Assembly (NCBI RefSeq): GCF_042664895.1
Contig: NZ_JBHTBQ010000046.1
Coordinates: 62,001-126,000 of the forward strand
Length of the DNA: 64,000 nucleotides
Direction of reading: 5' to 3'
Origin: Iodobacter arcticus
GTDB lineage: Bacteria; Pseudomonadota; Gammaproteobacteria; Burkholderiales; Chitinibacteraceae
In this document: piece after piece, positions 49,650 through 58,794 of the stretch
Numbering within the stretch: position 1 is the first letter of the stretch
How the letters are laid out: every line of letters begins with the position of its first letter
Made by a program: the position numbers and the translations under genes
The notes under the pieces: generated by a model
Told to the model about the DNA's origin: nothing
Database searches by the model: none
Seen by the model: the letters and a program-made list of their open reading frames with translations, nothing else

Positions 49650-51032
49650 ATGCTTAAATTCCTGCAACCGGCCGCCCATATCGCACGTATGGACGAGCAA
49701 AAAATCGACAGCACTTATAAACGGCTTCGCTGGCAAATTTTCCTGGGGATTTTCCTTGGCTACGCGGGCTATTATTTAGTTCGTAAAAATTTCTCGCTGG
49801 CCATGCCTTATTTAGTTGAGCAAGGCTTCTCACGCGGCGATTTGGGTATTGCCATGTCAGGGGTGGCCATTGCCTACGGGATATCCAAGTTTTTAATGGG
49901 TGCGGTTTCTGATCGCTCTAATCCACGGGTATTTTTAAGCCTTGGACTACTGCTTTCTGCGGCTATTTTCCTGTTTATGGGTTTTGTGCCTTGGGCCACA
50001 TCCAGCGTGACCATTATGTTTGTACTGCTGTTTTTAAACGGCTGGGTACAGGGTATGGGCTGGCCACCATGCGGTCGCACCATGGTGCACTGGTGGAGCC
50101 AGAAAGAACGCGGCTCGGTAGTGTCCGTATGGAATTGCGCACATAACGTGGGCGGCGGCATGATTGGCCCGCTGTTTATTTTAGGCATGGGCTGGTTTAA
50201 CGATTGGCGATCAGCATTCTATGTGCCTGCTGCGGCAGCCATTGCCATTGCGGTGCTGGCCTTTGTGGTGATGCGTGACACCCCTCAATCTTGCGGTTTG
50301 CCGCCGGTTGAAGAATACAAAAACGATTACCCAAAAGATTACAACGCCGCGCATGAAGTGGAATTAAGCGCTACAGAAATCTTTAAAAAATACATCCTGC
50401 CTAATAAGCTGCTCTGGTGCATTGCCTTTGCCAATGTATTTGTTTACCTGCTGCGCTATGGCGTATTGGATTGGGCACCAACTTACTTAAAAGAAGTGAA
50501 ACATTTCACCGTCGATAAGTCGTCATGGGCTTACTTCCTATTTGAATGGGCGGGTATTCCGGGCACCCTGCTTTGCGGCTGGATGTCGGATAAAGTGTTT
50601 AAAGGTAATCGCGGCGCAACAGGCTTGTTCTTTATGGGCCTCGTGACCATTGCCACCGTGGTTTATTGGCTAAATCCGGCAGGCAACCCAACCGTAGATA
50701 TGCTATCGCTGATCGCTATTGGCTTCTTTATTTACGGCCCAGTGATGTTGATTGGTTTGCATGCTCTGGAGCTGGCTCCGAAAAAAGCAGCAGGTACTGC
50801 AGCAGGCTTTACTGGCCTATTTGGCTACCTTGGCGGCTCGGTTGCGGCTAGCGCCGTGGTGGGCTATACGGTGGATCATTTTGGCTGGGATGGTGGCTTT
50901 ATGCTGCTGATCGGCTCATGCGTCGCCGCCATGATTTTATTAGCGCTGACTATGTTTCATGACACACCCGCAAATAAAACCAAGCGTGACGAACAAATGC
51001 TCAAACCTGAATTAGCAAAAGCCAGCAGTTAA
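49650..51032 (+). CDS. glpT: Glycerol-3-phosphate/phosphate antiporter
   Basis: 460 residues, 12-helix organophosphate:phosphate antiporter. Strikingly close to E. coli GlpT over long blocks: YYLVRKNFSLAMPYLVEQGF, FMGFVPWATSS, QGMGWPPCGRTMVHWWSQKE, VWNCAHNVGGG and LHALELAPKKAAGTAAGFTG. The two substrate arginines (YYLVRKNF and the YLLRYG segment) are present. It imports glycerol-3-phosphate for GlpD. The high likeness to enterobacterial sequence may reflect strong constraint or transfer. Confidence 0.97.
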   Translation: MLKFLQPAAHIARMDEQKIDSTYKRLRWQIFLGIFLGYAGYYLVRKNFSLAMPYLVEQGFSRGDLGIAMSGVAIAYGISKFLMGAVSDRSNPRVFLSLGLLLSAAIFLFMGFVPWATSSVTIMFVLLFLNGWVQGMGWPPCGRTMVHWWSQKERGSVVSVWNCAHNVGGGMIGPLFILGMGWFNDWRSAFYVPAAAAIAIAVLAFVVMRDTPQSCGLPPVEEYKNDYPKDYNAAHEVELSATEIFKKYILPNKLLWCIAFANVFVYLLRYGVLDWAPTYLKEVKHFTVDKSSWAYFLFEWAGIPGTLLCGWMSDKVFKGNRGATGLFFMGLVTIATVVYWLNPAGNPTVDMLSLIAIGFFIYGPVMLIGLHALELAPKKAAGTAAGFTGLFGYLGGSVAASAVVGYTVDHFGWDGGFMLLIGSCVAAMILLALTMFHDTPANKTKRDEQMLKPELAKASS

Positions 51033-51052
51033 AACACAATTTGCCATACCCT

Positions 51053-51080
51053 GCCGCTCAAAACATTGAGCGGCATTTTT
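51053..51080 (+). terminator. Rho-independent terminator after glpT
   Basis: GCCGCTCA / TGAGCGGC stem, 6-nt loop, then ATTTTTTT. It closes the glycerol unit and lies inside the open frame upstream of kbl, supporting the later kbl start. Confidence 0.92.
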
Positions 51081-51239
51081 TTGCCCGTCTCGCCTGAAAG
51101 CCCTGCATTTACCCATGATGTACTCCATAAACATCAACTACAGTTAGCTACTGTTTATTTGCAAGAACTGCTACTGATCGCCAATCCCAGTGCGGTCTAC
51201 AATCTAGCCATTCGATCGCTTCACGCACACAGGATGACT

Positions 51240-52442
51240 ATGAATCACGCCTACCTATCACACATCAATGCCACCCTTGAACAAATCCACAGCGATGGCT
51301 TTGCCAAGCCAGAACGAGTGATCGCCAGTAAGCAGCGTGCGGACATCACCTTGCAGAGTGGCCAAGAAGTGCTGAACTTTTGCGCCAATAATTATCTAGG
51401 CTTGGCAGATGATGCCCGGCTGATTGCAGCCGCCAAACAAGGCATGGACGATTACGGCTATGGCTGTGCTTCGGTGCGCTTTATTTGCGGCACCCAGCAG
51501 GTACATAAAGATTTAGAACAGGCAATTTCTGGCTTTCTAAAAACCGACGACACCATTCTGTATTCCAGCTGTTTTGACGCCAATGGCGGCGTATTTGAAA
51601 CGCTGCTGGGTGAGGAAGACGCGGTCATTTCGGATGAGCTAAACCACGCTTCGATTATCGACGGTGTGCGTCTGTGTAAAGCCAAACGCTTTCGCTATAA
51701 AAACAACGACATGCAAGACCTTGAAGCGCAGCTAATTGCCGCAGATGCAGCGGGCGCGCGTTTTAAGTTGGTCGTCACCGATGGCGTATTCTCTATGGAC
51801 GGCATTATCGCCAACCTGAAAGAGCTATGCGATGTAGCCGAGCGCTATAACGCGATTGTGATGGTGGATGATTCGCACGCCGTGGGCTTTATCGGCGAAA
51901 ACGGCGCGGGCACGCCCGAATTATGCGGCGTACAAGACCGTATTGACCTTTACACCGGCACCTTGGGCAAAGCCCTAGGCGGTGCTTCGGGCGGCTATGT
52001 AGCAGGCCGCAAACCGATGATCGATCTGCTCCGCCAGCGCTCACGCCCTTATTTGTTCTCCAACACCCTCGCCCCCGCCATCGCCGCAGCCAGCTTGAAA
52101 GTATTAGAAATCTTAGCAAGCGCTGAGGGCAAAGCACTGCGCAGCAATCTAAAACGCAACGCCGAATACTTCCGGAGTGCTATGTCTGAGGCAGGCTTTA
52201 CCTTAGTTCCGGGCGAGCACCCGATTATCCCCGTGATGCTGGGCGATGCACGCCTTGCTGGTGCCGTATCCGCAGCGCTCCTTAAAGAAGGCGTGTACGT
52301 GGTTGGCTTTTCCTTCCCTGTAGTACCCAAAGGCAAAGCCCGTATCCGCACCCAAATGTCGGCAGGCCACACGCTAGAGCAAATCCAGAAAACAGTAGAT
52401 GCGTTTATCAAAGTAGGTCGCGAGCTGAAAGTAATTGCTTAA
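51240..52442 (+). CDS. kbl: 2-amino-3-ketobutyrate CoA ligase (glycine C-acetyltransferase)
   Basis: Splits 2-amino-3-ketobutyrate with CoA to glycine and acetyl-CoA, the second step of threonine breakdown. 400 residues of the alpha-oxoamine synthase family: CANNYLGLADD, VRFICGTQQVHKDLE, DDSHAVGFIGENGAGTPE and the PLP lysine TLGKALGGASGGY. The ATG at 51240 follows AGGA by 6 nt; the longer open frame to 51066 runs through the glpT terminator. Paired with tdh, 266 bp downstream. Confidence 0.96.
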   Translation: MNHAYLSHINATLEQIHSDGFAKPERVIASKQRADITLQSGQEVLNFCANNYLGLADDARLIAAAKQGMDDYGYGCASVRFICGTQQVHKDLEQAISGFLKTDDTILYSSCFDANGGVFETLLGEEDAVISDELNHASIIDGVRLCKAKRFRYKNNDMQDLEAQLIAADAAGARFKLVVTDGVFSMDGIIANLKELCDVAERYNAIVMVDDSHAVGFIGENGAGTPELCGVQDRIDLYTGTLGKALGGASGGYVAGRKPMIDLLRQRSRPYLFSNTLAPAIAAASLKVLEILASAEGKALRSNLKRNAEYFRSAMSEAGFTLVPGEHPIIPVMLGDARLAGAVSAALLKEGVYVVGFSFPVVPKGKARIRTQMSAGHTLEQIQKTVDAFIKVGRELKVIA

Positions 52443-52708
52443 AAATAAAGACTTAAAAGTTCTGTAAACACAGAGATCAATGAGAACACAGAGCGCATAG
52501 AGAAATCCGTAGCTTGGGTTAGCAGTCTGCGTGCGAGGTTTACCTCGCTCAGCGATGTATCGCGTAACCCAACCTACGAAAGCATATTGCAGACTAGAAA
52601 GGCCAACTTAACTTAGCTTTTCCTCCATGTTCTGCTTTTAACCTCTGTGTACTCTGTGTCTACAGACCTTAGGTTTTGTAGCCCTAAAATAATTAATGGA
52701 AATACCAG
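52443..52708. repeat. Repeat-filled gap between kbl and tdh
   Basis: Outer parts carry CACAGAG...CACAGAG and CTCTGTGTACTCTGTGTC units of the CACGGAG family; the inner part 52507-52583 is a CGTAGCTTGGGTTA...TAACCCAACCTACG palindrome that encloses GAGGTTTACCTC. One repeat appears nested in another. Confidence 0.65.
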
Positions 52709-53734
52709 ATGAAAGCCTTATCAAAATTAGAAGCAGCCCCTGGCCTGACGATGAATCAAGTCGAAAAGCCTGCCATTGGCCATAACGACCTGCTGATTAA
52801 AATTAAAAAAACCGCCATCTGTGGCACCGATATTCACATCTGGAAATGGGACGATTGGGCGCAAAAAACCATTCCTGTGCCTATGCACGTTGGCCATGAA
52901 TATGTAGGCACGGTGGTTGAAATTGGCTCTGAAGTACAAGGCTTTAAGATTGGCGATCGCGTCTCCGGCGAAGGCCATATCACCTGCGGCCATTGCCGTA
53001 ATTGCCGTGCAGGCCGTCGCCATCTTTGCCGCAATACCGTCGGCGTGGGCGTCAACCGCCCCGGTGCTTTTGCTGAATATCTGGTACTACCTGCCTTTAA
53101 TGCCTTCCCTATTCCTGACGATATTTCCGATGATTTAGCGGCCATTTTCGATCCATTCGGCAATGCCGTGCATACCGCGCTGTCGTTCAATATGGTCGGC
53201 GAAGATGTGTTGATTACCGGCGCAGGCCCGATCGGCATTATGGCGGTAGCCATTGCCAAACACGTTGGCGCGCGCCATGTGGTGATCACCGACGTTAACG
53301 ACTACCGCCTTGATCTGGCCCGCAAAATGGGTGCAACTCGCGCCGTCAATGTCTTAAAAGAAGATTTAAAAGACGTGATGGCGGATTTAAAAATGACCGA
53401 AGGCTTTGACGTGGGTTTGGAAATGTCCGGCAACCCGCAAGCCTTTCGCACCATGCTGGAAACCATGCAACACGGCGGCAAAGTTGCGCTGCTAGGTATT
53501 CCACCGGCAGACACCGCCATCGACTGGAATCAGGTGATTTTCAAAGGACTAGAAATCAAAGGCATTTACGGCCGTGAAATGTTCGAGACCTGGTACAAAA
53601 TGGTCGCCCTCATCCAATCTGGCCTCGACATCACCCCGATTATCACTCATCACTTCCATGTGGATGAGTTTGAACAGGGCTTTGAAGCCATGTTGTCGGG
53701 ACAAAGCGGTAAAGTGATTTTGAGCTGGGAATAA
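52709..53734 (+). CDS. tdh: L-threonine 3-dehydrogenase
   Basis: NAD-dependent zinc alcohol dehydrogenase that oxidises threonine to 2-amino-3-ketobutyrate. 341 residues: catalytic zinc Cys38 in AICGTDIHIWKWD and the His-Glu of VGHEYVG, structural zinc cysteines in CGHCRNCRAGRRHLC, Rossmann loop GAGPIGIMAVAIAKH, and GREMFETWYKM typical of Tdh. Pairs functionally with kbl. Confidence 0.97.
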   Translation: MKALSKLEAAPGLTMNQVEKPAIGHNDLLIKIKKTAICGTDIHIWKWDDWAQKTIPVPMHVGHEYVGTVVEIGSEVQGFKIGDRVSGEGHITCGHCRNCRAGRRHLCRNTVGVGVNRPGAFAEYLVLPAFNAFPIPDDISDDLAAIFDPFGNAVHTALSFNMVGEDVLITGAGPIGIMAVAIAKHVGARHVVITDVNDYRLDLARKMGATRAVNVLKEDLKDVMADLKMTEGFDVGLEMSGNPQAFRTMLETMQHGGKVALLGIPPADTAIDWNQVIFKGLEIKGIYGREMFETWYKMVALIQSGLDITPIITHHFHVDEFEQGFEAMLSGQSGKVILSWE

Positions 53735-53766
53735 AGACTCATCCTAGCTCAGCCCAAAGGGCCCGG

Positions 53767-53792
53767 AGACACTGGGCCCTCGTCATGCCAAA
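53767..53792 (+). terminator. GC-rich hairpin after tdh
   Basis: AGGGCCC / GGGCCCT stem with a 9-nt loop and no T-run, 30 bp after the tdh stop; a possible transcript end between convergent tdh and SDR genes. Confidence 0.4.
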
Positions 53793-53824
53793 CCCTGCTC
53801 GAATAAAAGCTTAAACAGCGGACT

Positions 53825-54583
53825 CTAAATCTGCGTAAATCCCCCATCCACTGTCAGCTCTACACCATTCACATAGCGCGCATCATCCGATGCTAAAAAC
53901 AATGCTGCAGCGGCGATGTCTTCGGGCAGAGCCACATAGCCTAGCGGCACGACCTCTGCAGCGTAGCTAGCGAGCCCAGCAAGCTGCTCTGCATCCCATT
54001 TCAAGCCGTTTTCCATAATCGGTGTACGGGTGAGGCCCGGGCTAAGTGCATTCACCCGAATCTTGCGCCCTTTCAAATCATTAGCCCAAGAGCGCGCAAA
54101 CGAGCGCACTGCTGCCTTAGACGCGTTATAAAGACTCAGGTTTTCCATGCCCTTATTCGCCACAATAGAGGCCGTCAACACCACAGAACCGCCATCTTTT
54201 AGCAGCGGCAACAGGGTTTGCACCGTAAAAAAAACACCCTTTACATTGATATCAAACGTCTTAGCAAACTCTGCCTCAACCGTCTCTCCAAAGCGGTTGT
54301 ATTCTGCAATGCCGGCATTGGCAAATATCACGTCAAGCACGTCACCCTGTTGCTCAATCGTGCTTTTCAGCTTTTGCAGCTCGCTCAACTCTGCCACATC
54401 CGACACCACGGCAATCGCCCTTTCCCCCAGCGCCGTGACCGCGGCATCCAGCGTTTTAGCCGACCTGCCCGTCACATAAACACGGCGTGCACCCTCATCA
54501 AGCAAGGCCTTAGCAATTGCAAAACCAATACCGGTTGAGCCACCGGTTACAACGGCTACCTGATTTTCAAATTTAGCTGACAT
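53825..54583 (-). CDS. Short-chain dehydrogenase/reductase
   Basis: 252 residues, classical SDR: VVTGGSTGIGFAIA (cofactor loop), NAGIAEYNRF, catalytic Ser in VVLTASIVANKG, LYNASKAAVRSFARS with Tyr and Lys, and the ending YVNGVELTVDGGFTQI. TGR after the second strand suggests NADP. Substrate unknown. An ArsR-type regulator gene, now broken, is divergent from it, an arrangement frequent for SDR genes under ArsR control. Confidence 0.9.
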   Translation of the reverse strand: MSAKFENQVAVVTGGSTGIGFAIAKALLDEGARRVYVTGRSAKTLDAAVTALGERAIAVVSDVAELSELQKLKSTIEQQGDVLDVIFANAGIAEYNRFGETVEAEFAKTFDINVKGVFFTVQTLLPLLKDGGSVVLTASIVANKGMENLSLYNASKAAVRSFARSWANDLKGRKIRVNALSPGLTRTPIMENGLKWDAEQLAGLASYAAEVVPLGYVALPEDIAAAALFLASDDARYVNGVELTVDGGFTQI

Positions 54584-54631
54584 GGTGTATTCCTATTTTT
54601 ACTCAATTGTAAAAGGGTGCAACGCGCCTGA

Positions 54632-54942
54632 ATGGCAACCATGAGAACACCAGTCCACCCATCAAAAGAAGACCTCACCCTGACCAGAGTGCTGTATGTG
54701 CTCAGCGACCCCGCACGCCTTGCCATTGTGCAAAGCCTTGTCAGTGTTGGAGAGCAAGCCTGTGGTGCTTTGTGCTAGGTAAACCCACCACATCGCATCA
54801 TTTCAGGGTACTGCGCTAAGCAGGCATTATCCGCATGACTGCGGACGGCACACAATTTATTAACAGCATACGCAAAGAAGATCTGGACAGCCGCTTCCCT
54901 AGCTTGCTGGATGCGGTACTTTGCTCATCGGCGATGGCTTAA
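54632..54942 (+). pseudogene. Broken ArsR-type HTH regulator
   Basis: The first frame gives TLTRVLYVLSDPARLAIVQSL and SVGEQACGAL, the ArsR winged-helix opening, then a TAG. The continuation GKPTTSHHFRVLR, a stop, AGIIRMTADGTQFINSIR and DAVLCSSAMA-stop lies in another frame. So there are two lesions: a frameshift near 54770 and an in-frame TAA in the conserved LREAGL position. The intact ancestor would have been about 100 residues. Confidence 0.85.
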
Positions 54943-55052
54943 CATCGTGCACCATGCTCATTTAGGGTAACAAATACCATTCCCACTTAGAAAAATGAAC
55001 TCCGCTTTACTGCTGATAGTCAGACACTTGTCTTCATTTTCTTAAGATTTAT

Positions 55053-55583
55053 ATGAGTAGCCGTTTAAAATTACGTCCACTAGAACGATCTGATTTACGT
55101 TTTGCCCATGAGCTCAACAATAATGCCAAGATTATGCGTTATTGGTTTGAAGAGCCTTATGAGACCTTTTCTGAGCTCACCCAGCTGTACGATCAACATA
55201 TTCATGATGTACGCGAGCGCCGCTTTGTGGCCATCAATGGCAATAGCGATACCGTGGGGTTTGTAGAATTAATTGAGCTAGATTATATTCACCGCCGTGC
55301 TGAATTCCAGATTATGATTGCGCCTGACCAGCAAGGGAAAGGCTATGCCACAGAAGCCACGTTACTAGCGGCTCATTATGCTTTTTCAGTGCTTAATCTG
55401 CGTAAACTTTATTTGGTTGTTGATGTTTCTAATTTAGCGGCAGTCCATATTTATGAGAAGTGTGGCTTTATTAAAGAAGCCGAATTAATTGAAGAATATT
55501 TCTGCAATGGCAGTTATCACAATGTATTCAGAATGCGGCTGTTTCAGCATGATTTTTTCGCACAAAACCGCATCCAGAAATAA
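55053..55583 (+). CDS. speG: Spermidine N1-acetyltransferase
   Basis: 176-residue GNAT enzyme very close to E. coli SpeG: LKLRPLERSDLRFAHELNNN near the start, MRYWFEEPYETFSEL, HRRAEFQIMIAPDQQGKGYATEA with the acetyl-CoA loop, KLYLVVDVSNLAAVHIYEKCGF and the FQHDF ending. It acetylates spermidine or spermine to relieve polyamine toxicity. It stands alone. Confidence 0.94.
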   Translation: MSSRLKLRPLERSDLRFAHELNNNAKIMRYWFEEPYETFSELTQLYDQHIHDVRERRFVAINGNSDTVGFVELIELDYIHRRAEFQIMIAPDQQGKGYATEATLLAAHYAFSVLNLRKLYLVVDVSNLAAVHIYEKCGFIKEAELIEEYFCNGSYHNVFRMRLFQHDFFAQNRIQK

Positions 55584-55596
55584 AACCATTTAAATT

Positions 55597-55623
55597 GCCT
55601 GTGCTTTGACTAAAAGCACAGGC
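55597..55623 (+). terminator. Hairpin after speG
   Basis: Perfect 11-bp stem GCCTGTGCTTT / AAAGCACAGGC with a 5-nt loop, 13 bp past the stop; no T-run. Confidence 0.5.
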
Positions 55624-55871
55624 ATAGCCTGCAAATTCTATTTATTTAAGCAAAGCATACATCACTTTTTTGCAAGAGCAGCTTCAACCACGAAAAGAGT
55701 GTTTATAAAAACACTCACAGCTCGATTCGCGCCCATATTCCATAGAGATCAACTTTAGCTAAATCAGTAAAAAGCAATACTGACTTAAGCTGCAAAATGG
55801 TCAACCGCAAGCAATGGATTAAACTTGAAGTAAATAGAATCAGCGTGCCCCCGCAGCAAATCATGCTGCCA

Positions 55872-57023
55872 TTACGGCAGCAAACTTGGCAATTGAGCGC
55901 TCAGTTGTTGCTTCTCTTTTACAGCAGCTCCCAATAATGCAAAGCCAAGCAACTGACCTTGAGCATCAACAAAACGAGCATCTACTCCGCCCTCGATGGC
56001 GGACACTTGCCACTCACCCTGTGCGCCAATTGCAGGTGGGGCCACCACCGTCGGGCAGGCCGGGGTTTTCACCACAATAGGCATGGCGGGATATTTTACC
56101 GGGGTGGGCGTACCGGCCAGAGTAGCGGCCAAGGCACGGGCGCAGTGCATAATCGGCATCACAAAGGGCAGGTTTAATCCCATGACTTCGGCGCAATCAC
56201 CTAGGGCGTAGATATGCGGCTGAGAGGTTTGCAAAGCTTGATCAACCACAATACCGCGATTCACTTTTAAACCAGCGCTGGTCGCTAAATGAATGCGTGG
56301 GCGCAGGCCAACGGCTGAAAGCAATAAATCAACTTCTACAATCGAACCGTCGTTTAATTCCACCAAATAACGATCTTCTAAATGATCGTAATTTGTGGCC
56401 GTCATCCCAAATTTAAATTCAACACCCGCGTCCTGTAATTGCTGGCCTAAATAACGCCCTGCCGCTTCAGGTAAAAAACGTGATAAAGGCCATGCTGCTG
56501 GATCAATCACCACAGGCTTAATACCCTGTGCTAATAAATCATTGGCAAACTCGCAACCAATCAGCCCTGCCCCTAAAATACCTACCGTTTTAACGCCTTC
56601 CAGTTTTTCTGCAAAAGCGGCATAGTCGTTAATATCGTTCACCGATAATACATCGTCATCGGCATTACCTGCTAAGGGCAGACGAATTGGATCTGCGCCA
56701 ATGGCTAAAACTAAATCACGATATTCAAGCGCCTGACCATCAATTAATAAAACCTGCTTATTGGCAGTATCAATTCCGACCACTTCGGTATCGGGCAAAA
56801 TAGCGGCGCTTAATTCTTCGGCCATTTTAGCGGCTGATTTCATGACTAATGTTACCGCCGTCTTTTTTCCCGCCAATGCATTAGATAGCATGGGCTTAGA
56901 ATAAAAATCAGCAGCATCTTGAGCAATCATCGTTAAGTGGCTGGTTTGATCCAGTTTGCGAAATTCACGTGCGCATTGATAGGCGGCTAAGCCTGAACCA
57001 ATTATGACGACAGGGGCACTCAT
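55872..57023 (-). CDS. Rubredoxin-NAD(+) reductase-like FAD oxidoreductase
   Basis: 383 residues with two dinucleotide folds: VVIIGSGLAAYQCAREFR for FAD and VGILGAGLIGCEFANDL for NAD(P)H, plus the FAD motif IYALGDCAEVMG. FYSKPMLSNALA and the C-terminal VKTPACPTVVAPP segment are typical of the proteobacterial rubredoxin reductase (AlkT/RubB) branch. Rubredoxin itself is not in this window. It follows oxyR by 117 bp on the same strand, so it may belong to the peroxide response (inference). Confidence 0.88.
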   Translation of the reverse strand: MSAPVVIIGSGLAAYQCAREFRKLDQTSHLTMIAQDAADFYSKPMLSNALAGKKTAVTLVMKSAAKMAEELSAAILPDTEVVGIDTANKQVLLIDGQALEYRDLVLAIGADPIRLPLAGNADDDVLSVNDINDYAAFAEKLEGVKTVGILGAGLIGCEFANDLLAQGIKPVVIDPAAWPLSRFLPEAAGRYLGQQLQDAGVEFKFGMTATNYDHLEDRYLVELNDGSIVEVDLLLSAVGLRPRIHLATSAGLKVNRGIVVDQALQTSQPHIYALGDCAEVMGLNLPFVMPIMHCARALAATLAGTPTPVKYPAMPIVVKTPACPTVVAPPAIGAQGEWQVSAIEGGVDARFVDAQGQLLGFALLGAAVKEKQQLSAQLPSLLP

Positions 57024-57140
57024 TTGTCTTCCTTGGTGAATGGAGCGCTAAAATCAAACTTCAAACAAACACATTGGTTTTAATCCCAAAATACCTCGCT
57101 CAGCGCAATTGATCATTGATTCGCTCAATTAAATCAGCGA

Positions 57141-58076
57141 TTAATGAATAGGCTCATTGTGCAACATCGTTACGGCGGGCAATGGCGCGTTTAATACCGC
57201 TTGCCTTACGGCTTCTACTGCCGCTGTGCGCGGAAAATTACGTCGCCAAGCCAGAATCACACGCCGCGTTGGAATTGGATCTTTAAATGGGCGAATAGTC
57301 AGCAATAAATCATCCGCACTGCTTACTGATGTAGCAGGCAATACGGTAACGCCAATGCCGCCTGCAACCATATGCCGGATCGTCGTGAGCGAGCTGCCTT
57401 GCAAGGTGCGCTGCAAACTTCCTACAGGCAAGCTTTCTCTGTTTAAATCAGGACAAGCTTGCAAGACATGATCGCGAAAGCAATTACCAGAAGACAGCAG
57501 CAGTACGTTTTCATCGGCCAGAACGGATGAATCAATTTCAGCCTCGCTCTCCCAAGGATGGCCCTTAGGCGTAGCAACGACAAAGGGCTCGTCATAAACG
57601 GCTTGCGTAGCTAGGCCTGCTTCAAAAAAAGGCTCTGCCACAATCGCCACATCGATTTCGCCTTGCTTCAGCATTTCTACCAAACGCGCAGTGTAGTTTT
57701 CTTCAAGCAAAATTTGCATTTGCGGCGCAGCAAGGCGCAGCTGCGGAATTAAATGCGGCAATAAATAAGGGCTAATGGTGTAAATGATGCCAAGCCGCAA
57801 AGGGCCAGCCAGCGGATCTTTGCCCTGCTCGGCCAATTGTTTAATCAGTTGAACTTCTTCTAATACCCGCTGAGCTTGCTCGACTAGGCGCCCGCCAATC
57901 GGCGTCAGCGTCACATCGCTGGCTGAACGCTCAAATAAAGCCACGCCCAGCTCTTCTTCTAATTTTTTCACCGCCACCGAAAGTGTCGGCTGCGAAACAA
58001 AACAGCTGGCGGCTGCACGGCCAAAATGGCGCTCACGCGCCACGGCCACGATGTATCTTAATTCGGTCAGCGTCAT
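57141..58076 (-). CDS. oxyR: Peroxide-sensing LysR regulator OxyR
   Basis: 311 residues. N-terminal winged helix (LTELRYIVAVARERHFGRAA, then SQPTLSVAVKKLEEELG) and a sensor domain with Cys199 and Cys208 (SGNCFRDHVLQACPD), exactly the redox pair and numbering of E. coli OxyR. Hydrogen peroxide should form the disulfide and turn on antioxidant genes. The ATG overlaps the dsbB stop by four bases (ATGA), an unusual coupling of a peroxide sensor to the disulfide machinery. Confidence 0.95.
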   Translation of the reverse strand: MTLTELRYIVAVARERHFGRAAASCFVSQPTLSVAVKKLEEELGVALFERSASDVTLTPIGGRLVEQAQRVLEEVQLIKQLAEQGKDPLAGPLRLGIIYTISPYLLPHLIPQLRLAAPQMQILLEENYTARLVEMLKQGEIDVAIVAEPFFEAGLATQAVYDEPFVVATPKGHPWESEAEIDSSVLADENVLLLSSGNCFRDHVLQACPDLNRESLPVGSLQRTLQGSSLTTIRHMVAGGIGVTVLPATSVSSADDLLLTIRPFKDPIPTRRVILAWRRNFPRTAAVEAVRQAVLNAPLPAVTMLHNEPIH

Positions 58077-58564
58077 ACTTTAGCCTGCCAAAAACGAATA
58101 CCCCAAGTCGCCGCAATCAAGCCACTAAAGCCCAATAAAGCCAGCACGGGCAAAGACAAGCCGAATAAGCTCCAATCGATCACGCCGCACTCGCCATGCC
58201 CGGTCAGCACGCCTTTAAAAACCTGCAACCAAGGCTGCGTTTCCATTAAGTAATTTAGCCCCGGCCCGCAGGACGGCAGCGAGCTAGGATCAATAAAATA
58301 CTGAATCGCCACATGCCTCGCGGCAACCGCGCCCCCGGCCAAACCCACAATGGTAAGGACAATCGGCCAGAAGCGGCTCATTTTAGGCATGGGGATGGCG
58401 GCAGCGCAGAAAGACAATAGACCAAACGTAATAAAACCCACACGCTGGAAAATACACAGCGGGCATGGGCTTAAAAACTGGGTTCTTTCCAGATAAATTG
58501 CAAAAGCAATCGTGCCTGCACAGAATAAAGACAGGGCCAAATGGCCCAAACGCCAACGCAACAT
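58073..58564 (-). CDS. dsbB: Disulfide bond formation protein DsbB
   Basis: 163 residues, four membrane helices. It reoxidises DsbA and passes electrons to quinone. The first periplasmic loop holds SPCPLCIFQR (CxxC), the second the pair in LPSCGPGL and GHGECG. The ATG at 58564, with GGAG 6 nt before it, is chosen over a TTG at 58582. Its stop overlaps the oxyR start, so both proteins are made from one message. Confidence 0.94.
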   Translation of the reverse strand: MLRWRLGHLALSLFCAGTIAFAIYLERTQFLSPCPLCIFQRVGFITFGLLSFCAAAIPMPKMSRFWPIVLTIVGLAGGAVAARHVAIQYFIDPSSLPSCGPGLNYLMETQPWLQVFKGVLTGHGECGVIDWSLFGLSLPVLALLGFSGLIAATWGIRFWQAKV

Positions 58565-58794
58565 ACTTACTCCAAAGGCCAATCAATAGATACAGACTAT
58601 TCTATCAGCCAACTCGATCAAGAGGGCGCTTATGACAGCACAAGAATTGCCGATTGATACACCGCACAGGGCGCAACATTCATAGGGCTTGCTTAAGAGT
58701 CGCTATCTTGCATAAAAGTTCCGTGTCAGCAAAATTAAGAATACTTTACTGTCCGGAATCTGACAATGGATCGCCAGTGGACTGGAAAAGCGTA

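Noticed and set aside
51066..51239. 58-residue N-terminal extension of kbl
   Set aside because: The extra frame passes through the glpT terminator hairpin and has no counterpart in the family; the ATG at 51240 has a proper ribosome site.
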